Shown one piece after another: positions 60,901 to 64,000 of a stretch of 64,000 nucleotides of DNA. The position numbers and the translations under genes were made by a program. The DNA comes from Litoditis marina (taxonomy: Eukaryota > Nematoda > Chromadorea > Rhabditida > Rhabditidae): assembly GCA_964036275.1 (NCBI GenBank), contig CAXIWQ010000145.1:1-64000 (forward strand), read 5' to 3'. The notes under the pieces were generated by a model that was not told where the DNA came from, did not search any database, and saw nothing but the letters and a program-made list of their open reading frames with translations. Positions within the stretch are counted from its first letter, which is position 1. The number at the start of each line of letters is the position of its first letter.

Positions 60901-63900
60901 TGCCACAGAATGTAAAGTCGTATAAGGTTTTTGTAGTTGGGAGCAACAGACTTGATAGCCTTATATTTTTTTTCTTCTGTAACTGCAAGGCAAAGAGTCA
61001 ATAACCGCGTTAATTTGTCTTTTGTGGCTGTGCGCCACAGAATAGAAAGTCGTATTAGGTTTTTGTAGCTGGGAGCAACATACTTGAGAGCCGTATAAAC
61101 TTTTTTCTGTAGCTGCAAGGCAAAGAGTCAATAACCGCGTTAATTTGTCTTTTGTGGCTGTGTGCCACAGAATGTAAAGTCGTATAAGGTTTTTGTAGTT
61201 GGGAGCAACAGACTTGATAGCCTTATATTTTTTTTCTTCTGTAACTGCAAGGCAAAGAGTCAATAACCGCGTTAATTTGTCTTTTGTGGCTGTGCGCCAC
61301 AGAATAGAAAGTCGTATTAGGTTTTTGTAGCTGGGAGCAACAGACTTGATAGCCGCATAAACTTTTTTTCTGTAGCTGCAATGCGAAGAGTCAATAACCG
61401 CGTTAATTTGTCTTTTGTGGCTGTGCGCCACAGAATATAAAGTCGTATTAGGTTTTTGTAGCCAGGAGCAACAGACTTGATAGCCGTATGAACTTTTTTC
61501 TGTAGCTGCAAGGAAAAGAGTCAATAACCGCGTTAATTTGTCTTTTGTGGCTGTGCGCCACAGAATATAAAGTCGTATTAGGTTTTTGTAGTTGGGAGCA
61601 ACAGACTTGATAGCCGCATAAACTTTTTTTCTGTAGCTGCAATGCGAAGAGTCAATAACCGCGTTAATTTGTCTTTTGTGGCTGTGCGCCACAGAATATA
61701 AAGTCGTATTAGGTTTTTGTAGCCAGGAGCAACAGACTTGATAGCCGTATGAACTTTTTTCTGTAGCTGCAAGGAAAAGAGTCAATAACCGCGTTAATTT
61801 GTCTTTTGTGGCTGTGCGCCACAGAATATAAAGTCGTATTAGGTTTTTGTAGTTGGGAGCAACAGACTTGATAGCCTTATGGTTTTTTTTCTTCTGTAAC
61901 TGCAAGCCGAAGAGTCGATAACCGCGTTAATTCGTATTTTGTGGCTGTGCGTCACAGAATAGATGGTCGTAATAGGTTTTTGTAGCTGAGAGCAACAGAA
62001 TTGATAGCCGTGAAAACTTTTTCTGTAGCTGCAAGGCAAAGAGTCAATAACCGCGTTAATTTGTCTTTTGTGGCTGTGCGCCACAGAATATAAAGTCGTA
62101 TAAGGTTTTTGTAGTTGGGAGCAACAGACTTGATAGCCGTATAAACTTTTTTTGTAGCTGCAAGGCAAAGAGTCGATAACCGCGTTAATTCGTATTTTGT
62201 GGCTGTGTGCCACAGAATGTAAAGTCGTATAAGGTTTTTGTAGTTGGGAGCAACAGACTTGATAGCCTTATATTTTTTTTCTTCTGTAACTGCAAGGCAA
62301 AGAGTCAATAACCGCGTTAATTTGTCTTTTGTGTCTGTGCGCCACAGAATGTAAAGTCGTATAAGGTTTTTGTAGTTGGGAGCAACAGACTTGATAGCCT
62401 TATTTTTTTTCTTCTGTAACTGCAAGCCGAAGAGTCGATAACCGCGTTAATTCGTATTTCGTGGCTGTGCGTCACAGAATAGATGGTCGTATTAGGTTTT
62501 TGTAGCTGAGAGCAACATAATTGATAGCCGTATAAACTTTTTTCTGTAGCTGCAAGGCAAAGAGGTGATAACCGCGTTAATTTGTCTTTTGTGGCTGTGT
62601 GCCACAGAATAGATAGTTGTATTGGGTTTTTCTAGCTGGGAGCAACATACTTGATAGCCATATAAACTTTTTTCTGTAGCTGCAAGGCAAAGAGTCGATA
62701 ACAGCGTTAATTCGTATTTTGTGGCTGTGTGCCACAGAATAGATAGTTGTATTGGGTTTTTTCTAGCTGGGAGCAACATACTTGAGAGCCGTATAAACTT
62801 TTTTCTGTAGCTGCAAGGCAAAGAGTCAATAACCGCGTTAATTTGTCTTTTGTGGCTGTGTGCCACAGAATGTAAAGTCGTATTAGGTTTTTGTAGCTGG
62901 GAGCAACAGACTTGATAGCCGCATAAACTTTTTTCTGTAGCTGCAATGCGAAGAGTCAATAACCGCGTTAATTCGTATTTTGTGGCTGTGCGCCACAGAA
63001 TAGATAGTCGTATTAGGTTTTTGTAGCTGGAAGAAACAGATTTGATAGCCGTAAGAACTGTGGCTGTGCGCCACAGAATATAAAGTCGTCTCAGGTTTTT
63101 GTATCTGGGAGCAACAGACTTGATAGCCGTATGAACTTTTTTCTGTAGCTGCAAGGCAAAGAGTCAATAACCGCGTTAATTCGTCTTTTGTGGCTGTTCG
63201 CCACAGAATAGATTGTCGTATTAGGTTTTTGTAGCTGGGAGCAACAGACTTGATAGCCGCATAAACTTTGTTTCTGTAGCTGCAAGGCAAAGAGTCAATA
63301 ACCGCGTTAATTCGTCTTTTGTGGCTGTGCGCCACATAATATATAGTCGTATTAGGTTTTTGTAGCTGGGAGCAACAGACTTGATAGCCGTATGAACTTA
63401 TCTCTGTAACTGCAAGCCAACAAGTCGATAACCGCGATAATTCGTATTTTGTGGCTGTGCGCCACAGAATAGATTGTCGTATTAGGTTTTTGTAGCTGGG
63501 AGCAACAGATTTGATAGCCGTATGAACTGTTCTCTGTAGCTGCAAGGCAAAGAGGTGATAACCGCGTTAATTTGTCTTTTGTGGCTGTGTGCCACAGAAT
63601 AGATAGTTGTATTGGGTTTTTCTAGCTGGGAGCAACATACTTGATAGCCGTATAAACTTTTTTCTGTAGCTGCAAGGCAAAGAGTCGATAACCGCGTTAA
63701 TTCGTATTTTGTGGCTGTGTGCCACAGAATAGATAGTTGTATTGGGTTTTTCTAGCTGGGAGCAACATACTTGAGAGCCGTATAAACTTTTTTCTGTAGC
63801 TGCAAGGCAAAGAGTCAATAACCGCGTTAATTTGTCTTTTGTGGCTGTGTGCCACAGAATGTAAAGTCGTATAAGGTTTTTGTAGTTGGGAGCAACAGAC

Positions 63901-64000
63901 TTGATAGCCTTATATTTTTTTCTTCTGTAACTGCAAGGCAAAGAGTCAATAACCGCGTTAATTTGTCTTTTGTGGCTGTGCGCCACAGAATAGAAAGTCG

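Larger units (their letters stand above)
35992..64000 (-). repeat. Right satellite array, same 130-bp family, - orientation
   Basis: This array of about 215 monomers has the reverse complement of the left-array consensus: CCGCGTTAA, TGTAGCTGCA, TTGATAGCCGTAT, TTTTTGTAGCTGGGAGCAACA and TGTGGCTGTGCGCCACA. It begins at 35992 against the BEL/Pao fragment and continues past the window end. Private types include CTTATA or CTTATT before a T-run and TCTTCTGTAACTG (an extra AGAAG in the satellite sense), TAGCCAGGAGCAAC, TTGAGAGCC and GCACTGTAGAGAG. No unrelated insertion interrupts it. It is strongly organised into three successive higher-order repeat regions. Confidence 0.98.
46921..64000 (-). repeat. 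Right higher-order repeat 3, 8,308-bp superunit, two copies plus the start of a third
   Basis: Copies begin at 46921, 55229 and 63536 (8,308 and 8,307 bp apart), about 64 monomers each. A tag AAAGAGGTGATAACC, in place of the usual AAAGAGTC form, marks sub-blocks at 46934, 48369, 49545, 52029, 54252 and 55242. These give lengths of 1435, 1176, 2484, 2223 and 990 bp. The second copy has tags at 56678, 57854, 60337, 62559 and 63549, giving 1436, 1176, 2483, 2222 and 990. Differences I could spot are single bases, for example one base missing at 47891 (GCGCCCAG versus GCGCCACAG) and TTTGTTC at 54833 versus TTTTTTC at about 63138. Such identity over 8 kb implies very recent duplication, or an assembly effect to exclude. 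Confidence 0.88.

Overview
This is eukaryotic, almost certainly animal, repeat-dominated DNA. About 93% of the window is one satellite family with a monomer of about 130 bp. It forms two very large arrays in opposite orientation, and both run off the window edges. The left array (1-31709, roughly 244 monomers) reads on the + strand. The right array (35992-64000, roughly 215 monomers) reads on the - strand. Between them lies a 4.3 kb island of non-satellite DNA holding broken pieces of one host gene and two retroelements. I see no intact protein-coding gene, no rRNA or tRNA, and no bacterial-style operon, promoter or terminator.

Island, left to right: (a) 31710-34057, +, five exon-like segments of a GT31 (beta-1,3-galactosyltransferase-type) gene, cut off by satellite at both ends and frame-broken at the 3' end; (b) 34072-34173, -, a single stray satellite monomer; (c) 34163-35016, -, the GIY-YIG endonuclease end of a Penelope-like retroelement with a frameshift; (d) 35017-35431, unassigned sequence with a purine-rich tract; (e) 35432-35993, -, a reverse-transcriptase fragment of a BEL/Pao LTR retrotransposon that runs directly into the right array. 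Pyrimidine-AG intron ends such as TTTCCAG and TTTCAG, the nematode-like BEL/Pao RT and the GT31 type suggest a nematode. This is inference; another invertebrate is possible.

The satellite is built in layers. Each 130-bp monomer is three diverged subunits of 45, 44 and 41 bp, each starting CAGCYACA. Monomers are grouped into higher-order repeats of about 3.63 kb (left), 2.61 kb, 2.59 kb and 8.31 kb (right). The 8.31-kb unit has about two nearly identical copies plus the start of a third, and it divides into five tagged sub-blocks whose lengths repeat to within 1 bp. The arrays share rare variants in inverted orientation, so they have a common history, but each also carries private monomer types.

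The many apparent ORFs of 60-357 residues inside the arrays are by-products of a 130-bp period (1 modulo 3) with two stop-free frames. They are not annotated as genes. The main interest is structural: a nested, recently amplified satellite whose orientation switches around a captured gene fragment.
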